Notes under the pieces: generated by a model
Databases searched by the model: none
The model's input: the letters and a program-made list of their open reading frames with translations, nothing else
Told to the model about the DNA's origin: nothing
Part shown: positions 50,287 through 62,669 of the stretch, in pieces
Numbering within the stretch: the stretch's first letter is position 1
Layout of the letters: each line of letters opens with the position of its first letter
From: Rhizobium sp.
GTDB lineage: Bacteria > Pseudomonadota > Alphaproteobacteria > Rhizobiales > Rhizobiaceae
Direction of reading: 5' to 3'
DNA length: 64,000 nt
Assembly: GCA_019739215.1 (NCBI GenBank)
Contig: JAHHDR010000024.1
Coordinates: 369,001 to 433,000 of the forward strand
Position numbers and translations under genes: made by a program

Positions 50287-50334
50287 TATTGAGTTTTATT
50301 AAATTTTTAACCATAGCGAAGGAGAGCATCGTCC

Positions 50335-50872
50335 ATGACGACCGGCCACGTCCTTTATCGCCACCAGCCTCGATGGCTTCATCGCCCGGCCTGATGGATC
50401 CATCGACTGGTTGCCCGGGCTCGAATCGGACCCGGGCGAGAACTATGGCTACGACGACTTTCTTGCTACGGTCGACGGGCTGGTCATGGGCCGGGGGGCC
50501 TTTGAAAAGGTCCTCGAGTTCGGCGAATGGCCCTACCCCAAGCCGGTCATCGTACTCACCCGGTCTCTCGATGGCTCGACCTTGCGCGCCGACCTGCGGG
50601 ACAAGGTGGAATTCTCGGCACTCACGCCGCGCGAACTCATGGACAGCCTTGGTGCGCGTGGCTGGAACCGTGTCTATGTCGACGGCGGCAAGATCATCCA
50701 GGCGTTTCTCCGCGAAGGATTGATCGCCGACATGGTCGTCACCCGCGTCCCCGTGCTGATCGGCGATGGACTGCCGCTGTTCGGAGCGATCGGGCGGGAT
50801 ATACGGTTGACGCATCGCGAGACGCGTGGCTACCCGTCGGGTCTGGTGCAATCCCGCTACACGGTCGATTGA
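50335..50872 (+). CDS. Dihydrofolate reductase family protein, mirror copy with a private frameshift
   Basis: Same gene as 44819-45355 but with one extra C at 50352-50353, in the sixth codon or so, so the start is out of frame with the body. This error is absent from the left copy, which shows the arms are not perfectly identical. Confidence 0.8.
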
Positions 50873-50874
50873 GA

Positions 50875-50899
50875 CGAAAACGGCGCCGGTGTTGCGCCG
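50875..50899 (-). terminator. phaAB terminator, mirror copy
   Basis: Same hairpin as 44792-44816. Confidence 0.6.
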
Positions 50900-50931
50900 A
50901 TCCGAAGCTTGGGGTCATCCGCGTAAGACGG

Positions 50932-51657
50932 TCAGGCCAGATATTGCCCGCCATTGGCGCTGAGCGTCGAGCCAGTGATGAAGCCGGCATCATCGGCGGC
51001 GAGGAAGACGACGCATCGGGCGATTTCCTCCGGTTCGCCGAGACGGCCGACGGGAATCTGCGGGATGATGCGCTCGTTGAGCACCTTCTCCGGCACGGCA
51101 CGCACCATCTCGGTGCCGATATAGCCCGGGCAGATCGCATTGACGGTGATCCCCTTGGCCGCCCCCTCCTGCGCCAGCGCCTTGGTGAAGCCGATGTCGC
51201 CAGCCTTGGCGGCGGAGTAATTCACCTGGCCCATCTGGCCCTTCTGGCCGTTGATCGAGGAAATGTTGATCACGCGGCCGAAGGACCGGTCGCGCATGCC
51301 GCCCCAGACCTGATGCGTCATGTTGAACAGCCCCGTCAGGTTGGTGTTGATGACGGCGTTCCAGTCGGCCGGCGTCATCTTGTGGAACATGCCGTCACGG
51401 GTGATGCCAGCATTGTTGACCAGCACGTCGATCGGCCCGACATCGCCCTCGACCTTTGCAATGCCCTGCTGGCACGCCTCGTAGCTGGAGACGTCCCACT
51501 TGTAGGCTGGAATGCCGTGCTCGTTGGTGAAGGCGGCCGCCGCCTCCTCGTTTCCGGCATAGTTCACCGCCACCTTGCAGCCCGCAGCCTTCAGCGCGAT
51601 CGCGATCGCCGCACCGATGCCACGGGTTCCACCCGTCACTAGCGCCACTCTGCTCAT
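50932..51657 (-). CDS. phaB: Acetoacetyl-CoA reductase, mirror copy
   Basis: 241 aa, identical to 44034-44759; same cofactor loop and NYSAAKAG active site. Confidence 0.93.
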   Translation of the reverse strand: MSRVALVTGGTRGIGAAIAIALKAAGCKVAVNYAGNEEAAAAFTNEHGIPAYKWDVSSYEACQQGIAKVEGDVGPIDVLVNNAGITRDGMFHKMTPADWNAVINTNLTGLFNMTHQVWGGMRDRSFGRVINISSINGQKGQMGQVNYSAAKAGDIGFTKALAQEGAAKGITVNAICPGYIGTEMVRAVPEKVLNERIIPQIPVGRLGEPEEIARCVVFLAADDAGFITGSTLSANGGQYLA

Positions 51658-51723
51658 GGGTCGTCCCTCCTCCACTTTTGTTATTCAGGCCTGTTCGATC
51701 ATGTCATGAGAACGCGTTCCGCG

Positions 51724-52906
51724 TCACATCGCTTCCACGCAGAGCGCGATACCCATGCCGCCGCCGATGCAGAGCGTGGCGAGGCCTTTCTTCGCCGAGC
51801 GGCGCTTCATTTCGAACAGCAGCGTGTTGAGGACACGGGCGCCGGACGCGCCGATCGGATGGCCGATGGCAATAGCGCCGCCATTGACGTTGACGATATC
51901 GGGATTCCAGCCGAGGTCCTTGTTGACCGCGCAGGCCTGGGCCGCGAAGGCTTCGTTGGCCTCGACGAGATCGAGATCGCCGATCGACCAGCCGGCCTTT
52001 TGAAGTGCCTTGCGCGATGCGGGGATCGGCCCGGTTCCCATGATCTTCGGGTCGACGCCGGCGGTTGCCCAGGACACGATGCGGGCGAGCGGCTTGATGC
52101 CACGCCTCGCGGCATTCTCCTCCGTCATCAGCAGCGCGGCGGCGGCGCCGTCGTTGAGACCGGAGGCATTTCCGGCGGTCACCGTGCCTTCCTTGTCGAA
52201 GGCGGGCCGCAGCTTCGCCATCTGGTCGATGGTCGCGCCGTGGCGGATGTACTCGTCGGCATCGACGATCGTGTCGCCCTTGCGGCCCTTGATCGTGAAG
52301 GGCACGATCTCGTCCTTGAACCGGCCGGCGACCTGCGCGGCCTCTGCCTTGTTCTGCGAGGCAACCGCGAAAGCGTCCTGCTCGTCGCGGGTCAACTGCC
52401 ACTGGCGCGCGACATTCTCGGCGGTAATGCCCATGTGATAGCCGTGGAAGGCGTCGGTCAGGCCGTCCTTGATCATCGTGTCGATCATCTTGAAGTCCCC
52501 CATCTTCACGCCGCCGCGCAGGTGGGCGCAATGCGGCGCCATCGACATGGATTCCATTCCGCCGGCAATGATGATGTCGGCGTCGCCACTGACGATCTGC
52601 TGCATGCCGAGCGCGACCGCGCGCAGGCCGGAACCGCAGAGCTGGTTGATGCCCATCGCTGTCGCCTCGATCGGAATGCCGGCCTTGATGGCGGCCTGCC
52701 GCGCCGGGTTCTGGCCTTCGCCGGCGGGCAGGACCTGGCCCAGGATGACCTCGTTGACCTCGGAGGCGTCGACGCCGGCGCGGGCGAGCACGCCGTTGAT
52801 GACCGAGATACCCAGCTCGTGCGCCGGCGTGTTTGCAAAGGCGCCGTTGAATGATCCGACGGCGGTTTCGAGCGGCGCTGGCGATGACGATCGAGGGGCT
52901 GGACAT
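51724..52906 (-). CDS. phaA: Acetyl-CoA acetyltransferase, mirror copy, same frameshift
   Basis: Identical to 42785-43967 including the extra A after codon 13. The sharing of an error in a conserved gene argues that both arms come from one consensus. Confidence 0.93.
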
Positions 52907-53225
52907 GGCATTTCCTCCGTTATGACTTTTCTTCGGACAGTGACAAAGTGCTAATGGACTTGTCAATGCAACTTGCGTCTGAATGCCGACATCGCGCTCA
53001 TCGCGAGGCGCCGGCTGGATATCTCGGTCGACATCGCGTCTTGCCGCGTCGCCGTCCCGCCTATCTTTCCGCACTGCGAATTGCTGCGCAAGAAAAATCA
53101 CGCGAAATCGCCGCATCGCACAAATCGTTTGTATTCGCGCAGCTTTTCCGCTTACACTTCCTTTGCGTCAGGGAGAGGGGGGCGCAACGAGAGTTGCCGA
53201 ACTGTGCGCTGTCAGGAGGAACCAA
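52907..53225. other. phaR-phaA divergent region, mirror copy
   Basis: Copy of 42466-42784; no gene. Confidence 0.5.
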
Positions 53226-53804
53226 ATGGCGAAAAACGACGGGCAGACGGTCATCAAGAAATATGCGAACCGGCGCCTCTACAACACCGGTACCAGCACC
53301 TATGTGACACTTGACGACCTTGCCCAGATGGTGAAGCGCGGGGAGGACTTCACTGTCCAGGACGCCAAGAGCGGCGATGACATCACGCATTCGGTCCTGA
53401 CGCAGATCATCTTCGAGCAGGAATCCAAGCACGGCAACACGTTGTTGCCGATCTCGTTCCTGCGCCAGCTGATCTCCTATTACGGCGACCAGATGCAGAC
53501 CTTCGTGCCGAGCTATCTTGAGCAGTCGATGCATGCCTTCGGCGAGCAGCAGAGCCAGATCCGCGAACACATGGCCAAGACGCTCGGCGACACGCCGCTC
53601 TCGAAGAACCTCCAGGCGCCGATGCAACTCATGGAGGAGCAGATCAAGCGTAACACCGAGATCTTCCGCCAAGCCATGGAAGTGTTCACGCCGTTCGGGG
53701 CGATAAGTGGCGCCAAGCCGGAAGCCAAGAAGACCGAGCCCAAGGATCTCGACGAACTCAAGGAGCAGCTTCGCGCGCTGCAGACCAAGATCGAGAACAT
53801 GTGA
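53226..53804 (+). CDS. phaR: PHA synthesis repressor PhaR, mirror copy
   Basis: 192 aa, identical to 41887-42465. The start context AGGAGGAACCAAATG is directly readable here. Its terminator is at 53848-53881. Confidence 0.92.
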   Translation: MAKNDGQTVIKKYANRRLYNTGTSTYVTLDDLAQMVKRGEDFTVQDAKSGDDITHSVLTQIIFEQESKHGNTLLPISFLRQLISYYGDQMQTFVPSYLEQSMHAFGEQQSQIREHMAKTLGDTPLSKNLQAPMQLMEEQIKRNTEIFRQAMEVFTPFGAISGAKPEAKKTEPKDLDELKEQLRALQTKIENM

Positions 53805-53847
53805 CCGACAGGATACGGCGTTTTCCGCCGCCCCAATGTCACGAACG

Positions 53848-53881
53848 AATGGCGATCCCGACGGATCGCCATTTTCGTTTC
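53848..53881 (+). terminator. phaR terminator, mirror copy
   Basis: 10-bp perfect stem followed by TTCGTTTC. Confidence 0.65.
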
Positions 53882-53890
53882 ATGCTCGCG

Positions 53891-54295
53891 TCACAGCCCG
53901 ATCGCAACGTCACGAGACGCCGACTTGATCGACACCGTAAACCCGGCGATGACGTCGACCAACGCCACCAGCATCAGGATGAAGAAGATCTGGGTCGCAG
54001 CGCCCTGCACCAGCAGGAACTCGACGAGGAAGACCACGAATAGCGCCATCGAGAACAGGTGGTCGAGAAGCGCGACCGAGGAGCGGCGTGTGGCCTTGAA
54101 GACTTCCACGAACAGGATCATCAGGCTGATGACGATGAAAAGGTCGCCCAGCGACATGGTCCAGGTGGCGCCAGACATCATGTTGACGCTGGTCACGACT
54201 GTCTTGAGTGCCTCGACACCGCCCCCTCCGAACGCGCCGAACATGGCGAGATTGTAAAGGATGAAAGGTATCAGCATCAGCGGGATGGCGGCCAT
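53891..54295 (-). CDS. Conserved four-helix membrane protein, mirror copy
   Basis: 134 aa, identical to 41396-41800. Confidence 0.7.
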   Translation of the reverse strand: MAAIPLMLIPFILYNLAMFGAFGGGGVEALKTVVTSVNMMSGATWTMSLGDLFIVISLMILFVEVFKATRRSSVALLDHLFSMALFVVFLVEFLLVQGAATQIFFILMLVALVDVIAGFTVSIKSASRDVAIGL

Positions 54296-54390
54296 CGGCG
54301 GAACTCCTCGGGGTCGGACGGTGAGCAGGTCTTAATATAGTTTGCGTTCGGCACAAAGACGTCTGGGCAGTGCAAAGCCATCAGGACAGC

Positions 54391-54415
54391 AAAAAGGCCG
54401 GCATTTCTGCCAGCC
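54391..54415 (-). terminator. rpmF terminator, mirror copy
   Basis: Same GAAA-loop hairpin with T-run as at 41276-41300. Confidence 0.8.
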
Positions 54416-54446
54416 CTTGAGTATCAAACGGTCCACCTGAAAAGGA

Positions 54447-54632
54447 TCAGGTGCTTTCCTTCGGCGTCAGAACCTGGCGGCCGCGATACATGCCGGTCTT
54501 CAGGTCGACATGGTGCGGACGGCGCAGTTCGCCGGAGTTCTTGTCCTCGACATAGGTCGGGGCCTTGAGGCCATCGGCCGAACGACGCATGCCACGACGC
54601 GACGGGCTGGTTTTTCTCTTAGGAACTGCCAT
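54447..54632 (-). CDS. rpmF: 50S ribosomal protein L32, mirror copy
   Basis: 61 aa, identical to 41059-41244. A second identical rpmF would be very unusual in a rhizobial chromosome. Confidence 0.93.
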   Translation of the reverse strand: MAVPKRKTSPSRRGMRRSADGLKAPTYVEDKNSGELRRPHHVDLKTGMYRGRQVLTPKEST

Positions 54633-54795
54633 TTCGAAACTCCAATCTCTATCCCGTCAAAACCTCGCCATCGGCCCGCTAGGCCGGACGAGAAAGCGGG
54701 TCTTTCCGGAAAATTTGCCGGTCATATACAGAAGGACTCCCGACTTGACCAGTACCCCGGTCAAAAAATCTTGCAAATCCCGGTGGAAGGGAGAG

Positions 54796-55443
54796 TCAAA
54801 GCTCGTCCTCCGGCACGATCCACGTCTCTTTTGCGGCATCCGCTGCCCAGGCCTGCATCGCCGGGTGTTTTTTCACCGCCTCCATGTAGCGCAGCGTGGC
54901 AGGATGATCCACCAGAAGATAGGAGTCGAAACGGGCGACGACAGGGGCGAAGAAGGCGTCGGCGGCACAGAAATCACCGAACAGGAAAGGCCCGCCGCTC
55001 TCCTCGACATTGCCGTGCCAGATCGCCTCGATGCGCCGGATATTGGCCGCCACGTCCTCGTCGACTGCCAGCTTCTTCCTCGGATAGCGCAGATTCATCG
55101 GTGCGGCATTGCGCAAGGCGCGGAAACCGGTAGCCATTTCGGAGCAATAGGCGCGCGCCAACGCTCGCTGCCTGCGTTCTGCGGGCCAGAGCCGCTTGTC
55201 GGGAAACAGTTCGGCGACATATTCGACGATCGCCAGTGTTTCCCAGATGCGCAGCCCCTCATGCTCGAGCACGGGCACTGTGCCGCCCTCGGAAATCGCC
55301 TTGATCGCGGGATTTCCAGCCGGGAAATCGAAAGGGATGACCTCGTCCTCGAAATCGACCCCTGCTGCCCTTAGCGCCACCCAGGGCCGCATCGACCAGG
55401 ACGAATAATTCTTGTTTCCGACGTATAGCTTGAGGGCAGCCAT
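54796..55443 (-). CDS. Glutathione S-transferase family protein, mirror copy
   Basis: 215 aa, identical to 40248-40895. Confidence 0.85.
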   Translation of the reverse strand: MAALKLYVGNKNYSSWSMRPWVALRAAGVDFEDEVIPFDFPAGNPAIKAISEGGTVPVLEHEGLRIWETLAIVEYVAELFPDKRLWPAERRQRALARAYCSEMATGFRALRNAAPMNLRYPRKKLAVDEDVAANIRRIEAIWHGNVEESGGPFLFGDFCAADAFFAPVVARFDSYLLVDHPATLRYMEAVKKHPAMQAWAADAAKETWIVPEDEL

Positions 55444-55512
55444 GGATATCTCCGTTGCATTCGTGGAATTCTACGATTGCCGGACAGGGTTCACAAATGA
55501 ATAGACGTGGCC

Positions 55513-56253
55513 TCAGTCATAAAGGCATTTGATATATTCGCCCGAGGCATTCGCGCGTCGCTGGATCAGGTTTGCCAGCCGGCTCATGCCGCGCGAGGGC
55601 TTCGACGCGACGCGGGTGATCGGATTGGGCAGCGAGACCGCAAGCAGTGCCGACTGCTTCTTCGTCAGCTTGGCCGCCGAGGTTTTGAAATGATACCGGG
55701 CAGCAGCCTCGATGCCATAGATGCCGGGGCCCCACTCGGCGATGTTGAGATAGATCTCCATCAGCCGCCGCTTGCTCCAGACGGCATCCGCGCCGAGTGC
55801 GAGCGGAAGTTCGAGGCCCTTGCGGATGAAGGACCGGCCATTCCACAGAAACAGGTTCTTGGCCGTCTGCATCGGAATCGTCGAGGCGCCGCGGGTGGCC
55901 TCTCCCTCCAGCGCATCCTCGACCACGCCCCTGAGCTGCACGACATCGACGCCGTGATGCGCGCAGTACTGGCCGTCCTCCGACATCATCACCGACTGGA
56001 CGAGATTGGGGGAAATATCCTCGAAATCCACCCAGCGACGGTCATAACCCCGAAATGTCGCCAGATCCCAGAGCATCAGCGTGGACACCGGGCGGACGAA
56101 GTCGATGGCATAGACCAGGATCAGGACATAGGGCAGCAGCACGATCGCCAGCGCCCATTTCAGAAGACGTTTTATCCAGCGTCGCATGGGCGCGTCACCG
56201 GCGGCCGGGCCGGCCGGGGCATCCAGCAACGTCGTTTCGGGGGCGATGTCCAA
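55513..56253 (-). CDS. mtgA: Monofunctional peptidoglycan transglycosylase, mirror copy
   Basis: 246 aa, identical to 39438-40178, same TTG/ATG start ambiguity. Confidence 0.9.
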   Translation of the reverse strand: MDIAPETTLLDAPAGPAAGDAPMRRWIKRLLKWALAIVLLPYVLILVYAIDFVRPVSTLMLWDLATFRGYDRRWVDFEDISPNLVQSVMMSEDGQYCAHHGVDVVQLRGVVEDALEGEATRGASTIPMQTAKNLFLWNGRSFIRKGLELPLALGADAVWSKRRLMEIYLNIAEWGPGIYGIEAAARYHFKTSAAKLTKKQSALLAVSLPNPITRVASKPSRGMSRLANLIQRRANASGEYIKCLYD

Positions 56254-56396
56254 TCAAGGCCTCGGCTTGTCCCATCATCTCGGAAAGGGTCTCATAGACT
56301 GCGGGAGGCTTCAAGGCCAGCCTTTCGCGCGCGATTTGTCGCGCCGCCCCCGCCACGCGGTTGCAAGCGGGATTGTGCCATGCCAAAGAGCGTCGC

Positions 56397-57305
56397 ATGC
56401 GCGAGAGAGATTTTCTGGACAGGCTGGAAGGCCACGCCGACGCGGTGCAGGCCCTGCTTGGCGCGCTGCTTTCCGGCGACGCGCGTCCCGACGAGACGGT
56501 GCGGCCCGAGCGACTGCTGGCCGCGATGCGCCACGGCGTTCTCAATGGCGGCAAGCGCATGCGCCCCGCCCTGGTTGTCGAATGTGCCGCCCTGTTTGAG
56601 GGCGATGCGGATGCCGCACTGCGCGTGGCGGCGGCGCTGGAATGCATCCACTGCTATTCGCTGATCCATGACGACCTGCCGGCGATGGACAATGACGATG
56701 TCAGGCGCGGCCAGCCGACCGTTCACCGGAAATTCGACGAGGCGACGGCGATCCTCGCGGGCGACAGCCTGTTGACCTACGCCTTCGATATCATCGCGGC
56801 TCCGGAGACCCGACTGCCCGACGCCACCAAGGTCGCGCTGACGCTGGCGCTCGCGCGCGGATCGGGCATCGGCGGCATGGCCGGCGGACAGGCGCTCGAT
56901 CTCGAGGCCGAGACCCGCGAACTCGACGAAGACGAGATCACCCGCCTGCAGCGCATGAAGACCGGCGCACTGATCCGATTTGCCTGCGAGGCCGGCGCAC
57001 TGGCGGCGGGTGCGGCAGACGAAGACCGGCAACGTCTCGTCCGCTTCGGCGAAATCGTCGGCCTTGCCTTCCAGCTTCGCGATGACCTGCTCGATCTCAC
57101 TGCCGACAGCACGACGCTCGGCAAAGCGGCGGGCAAGGATGCCGCGCGCGGCAAGAAGACACTGCCGTCGATCCACGGCATCCAGTGGACGCAGTCCAGG
57201 CTCGCGGGCTTGATCGAGGACGCGACGGCATTGCTTGCGCCCTACGGCGACAGGGCCGCAATGCTGACAGCCCTGGCATCCTATGTCGCCACGAGGAAGA
57301 ACTGA
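56397..57305 (+). CDS. ispA: Polyprenyl synthetase, mirror copy
   Basis: 302 aa, identical to 38386-39294; stop overlaps the hisC start. Confidence 0.88.
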   Translation: MRERDFLDRLEGHADAVQALLGALLSGDARPDETVRPERLLAAMRHGVLNGGKRMRPALVVECAALFEGDADAALRVAAALECIHCYSLIHDDLPAMDNDDVRRGQPTVHRKFDEATAILAGDSLLTYAFDIIAAPETRLPDATKVALTLALARGSGIGGMAGGQALDLEAETRELDEDEITRLQRMKTGALIRFACEAGALAAGAADEDRQRLVRFGEIVGLAFQLRDDLLDLTADSTTLGKAAGKDAARGKKTLPSIHGIQWTQSRLAGLIEDATALLAPYGDRAAMLTALASYVATRKN

Positions 57306-58368
57306 TGAGCAGATACTGGTCGCCCGTCGTTTCGACGCTGCATCCTTACGTCGCCGGCGAACAGCCGAGGATCGACAACCTGATCAAGCTCAACACCAAC
57401 GAAAACCCGTATGGGCCCTCGCCGAAGGCCCTGGCGGCGGTCGCAGCCGAGGCGGGTGACAGGCTGCGGCTCTATCCGGATCCGGCCTCGACGCGGCTGC
57501 GCGGCGCGATCGCACGGCGCTACGGTGTTTCCCTCAATGAAGTCTTTGTCGGCAACGGCTCCGACGAAGTGCTCGCCCACACGTTCCAGGCTTTGCTCAA
57601 GCATGACGGGCCGCTGCTCTATCCCGATATCACCTACAGCTTCTATCCCGTCTATTCGCTGCTCTACGGCATCGAGGCAGTGACAATACCGCTCGACGAC
57701 ACCTTCGGCATCCGGATCTCGGACTACGACCGGCCCTGCGGCGCGATCATCCTGCCCAATCCCAACGCGCCGACCGGCATCGGCCTGCCGCTTGCTGATA
57801 TCGAAGCCCTGGTCGCGGCTCGTCCCTCGCAGCCGGTCGTGGTCGACGAGGCCTATATCGATTTCGGCGGCGAGACGGCGATCCCGCTCACCCGCAACTA
57901 TCCCAACCTGCTGGTGGTGCACACGCTCTCCAAATCGCGCTCGCTCGCGGGCATGCGCATCGGCTATGCGATCGGGCAGAGGCCGCTGATCGACGCGCTC
58001 GAACGCGTCAAGGGACAGTTTCAACTCCTATCCGCTCGACCGGCTGGCCGAGGCAGCCGCTACAGCGGCGATCGAGGACGAGGACTGGTTCCAGAGCACC
58101 CGCCAACGGGTCATCGCGACGCGCGAGCGCGTGACTGGCGGCCTTCGGCAGCGCGGATTCGAGGTCCTGCCGTCGCAGTCGAACTTCGTCTTCGCACGCC
58201 TTCCCGGCCGCGACGGTGCCGGACTTGCCGCGGCGCTGCGCGACCGCGCCATCCTGGTCCGGCACTTCGCCAAAACCGCGCATATCGGACTTCCTGCGTA
58301 TCTCGATCGGTACGGACGCGGAATGCGACCGGCTGATCGAGGCGATCGACGAAATCGTCTCAGCCTAA
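57305..58368 (+). CDS. hisC: Histidinol-phosphate aminotransferase, mirror copy, same two frameshifts
   Basis: Same as 37323-38386. The extra A in GGGACAG near 58015 and the AAAA near 58272 repeat the two left-arm errors exactly. Confidence 0.87.
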
Positions 58369-58793
58369 GGCCGGATGACGCAGACGCCGGCCTGCATGTC
58401 GCAGCCATTGTTGGGGGTGATCGCGTCGACGTCGATGATCTTTGCATTCGGCACGGCCGCGGCCGGGACGGCGTCCGCGCTAAAGGACCCGTAGGACCAC
58501 TGGCCGACACCATTGCGGACGTCGATCACGACATCGCCCGAATAGGTGTTGACCTGCCGGTATCCTCGATACGCGTGACGAAACTTGCCATCCGCCTTCA
58601 CGACAACGACGTTGCGATTGACGATCCGGACCGTGCTCCGATGATGCCGATTGCCTTTGCGATCGGCGAACTTGAGCTTGCTGTGCTTGACGACCCGAGG
58701 ACCATCGTTGCGGTCGCCAGCCGCGACCTGGGCCATCGGAACGATCGAAAAGGCAAGGAGCAGCGCAAGGGCCGTGCCGGTAAATCTTGACAT
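58365..58793 (-). CDS. Secreted basic protein, mirror copy
   Basis: 142 aa, identical to 36898-37326. Confidence 0.7.
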   Translation of the reverse strand: MSRFTGTALALLLAFSIVPMAQVAAGDRNDGPRVVKHSKLKFADRKGNRHHRSTVRIVNRNVVVVKADGKFRHAYRGYRQVNTYSGDVVIDVRNGVGQWSYGSFSADAVPAAAVPNAKIIDVDAITPNNGCDMQAGVCVIRP

Positions 58794-59124
58794 GTCCGTT
58801 CTCCTTCAGGGAACCGCCCGCGGCGCGAAGCAGGCCGTTCATTAACGAAGGGTTAATGAAAAACATGAGCAAAGTCAACGTGTTGCAAAATGGGACAGGC
58901 TATCCGGACCCAAATTCTCTCGCCAGCTAGCGTGACCGGTCAGCAATTTCATCTAAGCCATGGAATAAAAATCGATTTGAATTCCGGCTCGTACTTTGTG
59001 AGGGCTTGTCGCGGCGCAATCAGGCGATTAAACACCGTTTTGACGCAATGCACATAAGAGCCCCTCTCATTGCGCCGGCGCCGCCTCAACCGGCGGTCCT
59101 GCTTGCCCTCCCGGAGGTCCCTAT
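58794..59124. other. sdhC divergent region, mirror copy, with CtrA-type box at 58842-58856
   Basis: Copy of 36567-36897. The candidate sdhC promoter TTGTCG-N17-TAAACA reads directly at 59006-59034. Confidence 0.55.
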
Positions 59125-59517
59125 ATGGCAAACACGGTCAAAAACCGGCCCCTTTCTCCGCATCTGTTCATCTATCGTCCCATTCCGACGATGATGAGCT
59201 CGATCATCCACCGAATCACCGGCTCCGCGCTCTATTTCGGCACGGTACTGGTCGCATGGTGGCTCATCGCAGCAGCATCGGGACCAGAGTATTTCGCAAC
59301 TGCGAACTGGGTCTTCGGCTCGTGGATCGGGCAAATCGTGCTGTTCGGCTTCACCTGGGCGCTGGTCCAGCACATGATCGGCGGGGTCAGGCATCTTGTC
59401 TGGGATCTCGGCTACGGCTTCGACAAGCATCTCACCACGCGGGTCGCCAAGATCACCTTCGTCGCTTCGCCCATCATCACGATCCTGCTCTGGATCGCTG
59501 GCTACATGGCCCGCTGA
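59125..59517 (+). CDS. sdhC: Succinate dehydrogenase cytochrome b subunit, mirror copy
   Basis: 130 aa, identical to 36174-36566. Confidence 0.93.
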   Translation: MANTVKNRPLSPHLFIYRPIPTMMSSIIHRITGSALYFGTVLVAWWLIAAASGPEYFATANWVFGSWIGQIVLFGFTWALVQHMIGGVRHLVWDLGYGFDKHLTTRVAKITFVASPIITILLWIAGYMAR

Positions 59518-59528
59518 GGAGTTCCCCC

Positions 59529-59910
59529 ATGGATATGCGCACTCCCCTCGGCAAGGTTCGTGGCCTCGGTTCTGCCAAGGAAGGCACCGACCATTTCTGG
59601 CGCCAGCGGCTGACGGCCGTCGCCAACGTGCCTCTGATGCTTTTCTTCATTGGCTTCATCGTCATGCATAACGGAGCGACGTATGAAGACGTGGTGGCCT
59701 CGCTGGGTAACCCCGTCGTCGCCGTGGTCATGGGACTCGTGGTCATCTCGGCCCTGATCCACATGCGTCTCGGCATGCAGGTCGTGATCGAGGACTACAT
59801 CCACAAACGAATTCCAGAAGGTCGCGCTTCTGATGCTCAACACGTTTTTCACCGTTATCGTCGCCGCCCTCTGTATTTTCGCGGTGCTCAAGCTCGGCTT
59901 CGCAGGATAA
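59529..59910 (+). CDS. sdhD: Succinate dehydrogenase anchor subunit D, mirror copy, same frameshift
   Basis: Same as 35781-36162 including AAA for AA near 59805-59807, in an essential subunit. It is hard to see how two real copies would carry the same disabling change. Confidence 0.9.
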
Positions 59911-59916
59911 TCGACC

Positions 59917-61758
59917 ATGGCATCTCCTTCTTCACCTGCTGCTGGCGGCAAGGCTTACAATTATGTCGATCATGCCTATGACGTGGTCGTGGTCGGCGCA
60001 GGCGGCGCCGGTCTTCGCGCCACGCTCGGCATGGCCGAACAGGGTTTCAAGACCGCCTGCATCACCAAGGTCTTCCCGACCCGCTCGCACACCGTCGCCG
60101 CCCAGGGCGGCATCGCGGCCTCGCTGCAGAACATGACGCCCGACAGCTGGCAGTGGCATATGTATGACACCGTCAAGGGCTCGGACTGGCTCGGCGATGT
60201 CGACGCCATGCAGTATCTCGCCATGGAAGCCCCCAAGGCGGTCTATGAGCTCGAGCACTACGGCGTGCCCTTCTCCCGCACCGAGGACGGTCGCATCTAC
60301 CAGCGCCCCTTCGGCGGCCACATGCAGAATTACGGCGAAGGGCCGCCCGTGCAGCGCACCTGTGCGGCTGCCGACCGCACCGGCCACGCCATCCTGCACA
60401 CGCTCTACGGCCAGTCGCTTAAGCACAATGCCGAATTCTTCGTCGAGTATTTCGCGCTCGACCTGATCATGTCGCCGGATGGCACCTGCACCGGCGTCGT
60501 CGCCTGGAACCTCGATGATGGCACGATCCACCGCTTCTCGGCCAAGATGGTGGTGCTCGCGACCGGGGGCTATGGCCGCGCCTATTTCTCGGCGACTTCG
60601 GCTCACACCTGCACCGGCGACGGCAATGGCATGATCGCCCGCGCCGGCTTGCCGCTTCAGGACATGGAGTTCGTGCAGTTCCATCCGACCGGCATCTATG
60701 GCGCCGGCTGTCTCATCACCGAAGGCGCGCGCGGCGAAGGCGGTTATCTCGTCAATTCCGAGGGCGAGCGCTTTATGGAGCGCTATGCGCCTAACGCCAA
60801 GGATCTCGCCTCGCGCGACGTCGTCTCGCGCTGCATGACCTTGGAAATCCGCGAAGGCCGCGGCGTCGGCAAGGCCAAGGACCACATTTACCTGCATCTC
60901 GACCATCTCGACCCAGCCGTGCTGCACGAGCGCCTGCCGGGCATTTCCGAGAGCGCCAAGATCTTCGCCGGCGTCGACGTGACCCGCGAGCCGATCCCGG
61001 TCCTGCCGACCGTGCACTACAACATGGGCGGCATCCCCACGAACTACTGGGGCGAGGTGCTCAACGCTGACGGCGCCAACCCGGAACGCATATCGCCCGG
61101 CCTGATGGCCGTGGGCGAAGCCGGCTGCGCCTCGGTCCACGGCGCCAACCGCCTCGGCTCGAACTCGCTGATCGACCTCGTGGTCTTCGGCCGCGCCGCG
61201 GCAATCCGCGCCGGCGAGGTCATCGACCGCGCGAGCGCCATTCCCGCGCTCGACAAAACGGCCTGCGACGGCATCATGGACCGCTTCGATCGCCTGCGCC
61301 ATGCCGGTGGCTCGACGCCGACCTCGGTGCTGCGCGAAAAGATGCAGCGCGCCATGCAGGAAGACGCCGCCGTGTTCCGCACCCAGGAATCGCTCGAAAG
61401 CGGCTGCAAGCGGCTGTCGGCGATCTGGGGCGAGATGAAGGACATCAAGGTCACAGACCGCTCGATGATCTGGAATTCGGACCTGGTCGAGACGCTGGAG
61501 CTGGAAAACCTGATGGCCTGCGCCATCACCACCGTCTACGGCGCCGAGGCCCGCAAGGAGAGCCGCGGCTCCCACGCCCGCGAGGACTATACCGACGGCG
61601 CCTTCGCAGGCCGCGACGACGTCAACTGGCGCAAGCACACGCTGAGCTGGGTCGATTCGTCGGGCAACGTGAAGCTCGACTATCGCCCGGTTCATACAGA
61701 ACTTCTCCAGCCTGGTATCGATCCGCACAAGATCGAGCCCAAGGCACGCGTGTATTGA
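59917..61758 (+). CDS. sdhA: Succinate dehydrogenase flavoprotein, mirror copy
   Basis: 613 aa, identical to 33933-35774. Confidence 0.95.
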   Translation: MASPSSPAAGGKAYNYVDHAYDVVVVGAGGAGLRATLGMAEQGFKTACITKVFPTRSHTVAAQGGIAASLQNMTPDSWQWHMYDTVKGSDWLGDVDAMQYLAMEAPKAVYELEHYGVPFSRTEDGRIYQRPFGGHMQNYGEGPPVQRTCAAADRTGHAILHTLYGQSLKHNAEFFVEYFALDLIMSPDGTCTGVVAWNLDDGTIHRFSAKMVVLATGGYGRAYFSATSAHTCTGDGNGMIARAGLPLQDMEFVQFHPTGIYGAGCLITEGARGEGGYLVNSEGERFMERYAPNAKDLASRDVVSRCMTLEIREGRGVGKAKDHIYLHLDHLDPAVLHERLPGISESAKIFAGVDVTREPIPVLPTVHYNMGGIPTNYWGEVLNADGANPERISPGLMAVGEAGCASVHGANRLGSNSLIDLVVFGRAAAIRAGEVIDRASAIPALDKTACDGIMDRFDRLRHAGGSTPTSVLREKMQRAMQEDAAVFRTQESLESGCKRLSAIWGEMKDIKVTDRSMIWNSDLVETLELENLMACAITTVYGAEARKESRGSHAREDYTDGAFAGRDDVNWRKHTLSWVDSSGNVKLDYRPVHTELLQPGIDPHKIEPKARVY

Positions 61759-61769
61759 GGCGCTGACAG

Positions 61770-62549
61770 ATGGTTGAACTCACCCTCCCCAAGAATTCCA
61801 CGATGACCGAGGGCAAGGTCTGGCCGAAGCCCGACGGCGCCAAAAATGTGCGGGAATACCGCATCTACCGCTGGTCGCCCGATGACGGCAACAATCCCTC
61901 GATCGACACCTATTATGTCGATGTCGACGATTGCGGCCCGATGGTGCTCGATGCCCTGATCTATATCAAGAACAAGATCGACCCGACCCTGACCTTCCGC
62001 CGCTCCTGTCGCGAGGGCATCTGCGGGTCCTGCGCGATGAATATCGACGGCACCAACACGCTGGCCTGCACCAAGGGCACGGATGACGTGAAGGGCACGG
62101 TGAAGATTTACCCGCTGCCGCACATGCCCGTGGTCAAGGACCTAGTGCCCGACCTCAGCAACTTCTACGCCCAGCACCGCTCGATCGAGCCCTGGCTCAA
62201 GACCGTGTCGCCCACGCCGGCCAAGGAATGGAAGCAGAGCCACGAAGACCGCCAGAAGCTCGACGGTCTCTATGAATGCATCCTCTGCGCCTGCTGCTCG
62301 GCCTCCTGTCCGAGCTACTGGTGGAATGGCGACCGCTATCTCGGTCCCGCCGTGCTGCTGCAGGCCTATCGCTGGCTGATCGACTCGCGCGATGAAGCCA
62401 AGGGCGAACGCCTCGACGACCTCGAGGATCCGTTCCGGCTCTATCGCTGCCACACGATCATGAACTGTGCCCAGGCCTGCCCCAAGGGGCTCAATCCGGC
62501 CAAGGCAATTGCCGAGATCAAGAAGATGATGGTCGAGCGCCGGGTCTAG
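61770..62549 (+). CDS. sdhB: Succinate dehydrogenase iron-sulfur subunit, mirror copy
   Basis: 259 aa, identical to 33142-33921. Confidence 0.95.
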   Translation: MVELTLPKNSTMTEGKVWPKPDGAKNVREYRIYRWSPDDGNNPSIDTYYVDVDDCGPMVLDALIYIKNKIDPTLTFRRSCREGICGSCAMNIDGTNTLACTKGTDDVKGTVKIYPLPHMPVVKDLVPDLSNFYAQHRSIEPWLKTVSPTPAKEWKQSHEDRQKLDGLYECILCACCSASCPSYWWNGDRYLGPAVLLQAYRWLIDSRDEAKGERLDDLEDPFRLYRCHTIMNCAQACPKGLNPAKAIAEIKKMMVERRV

Positions 62550-62669
62550 GAACCAACTGCATTCCCGGTGGTTTCACGGCGCAAGGGTTGATTAACCATA
62601 TCGGCTTACGCTAAATCCGCAGCATTTTCCTGATTACGGGAAGATTGAAGGCAAGCGAAGGAGACGGGA

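Noticed and set aside
59125..62549. A second, paralogous sdhCDAB operon
   Set aside because: It is a mirror image of the first including the same frameshift in sdhD; paralogues would differ at synonymous sites.
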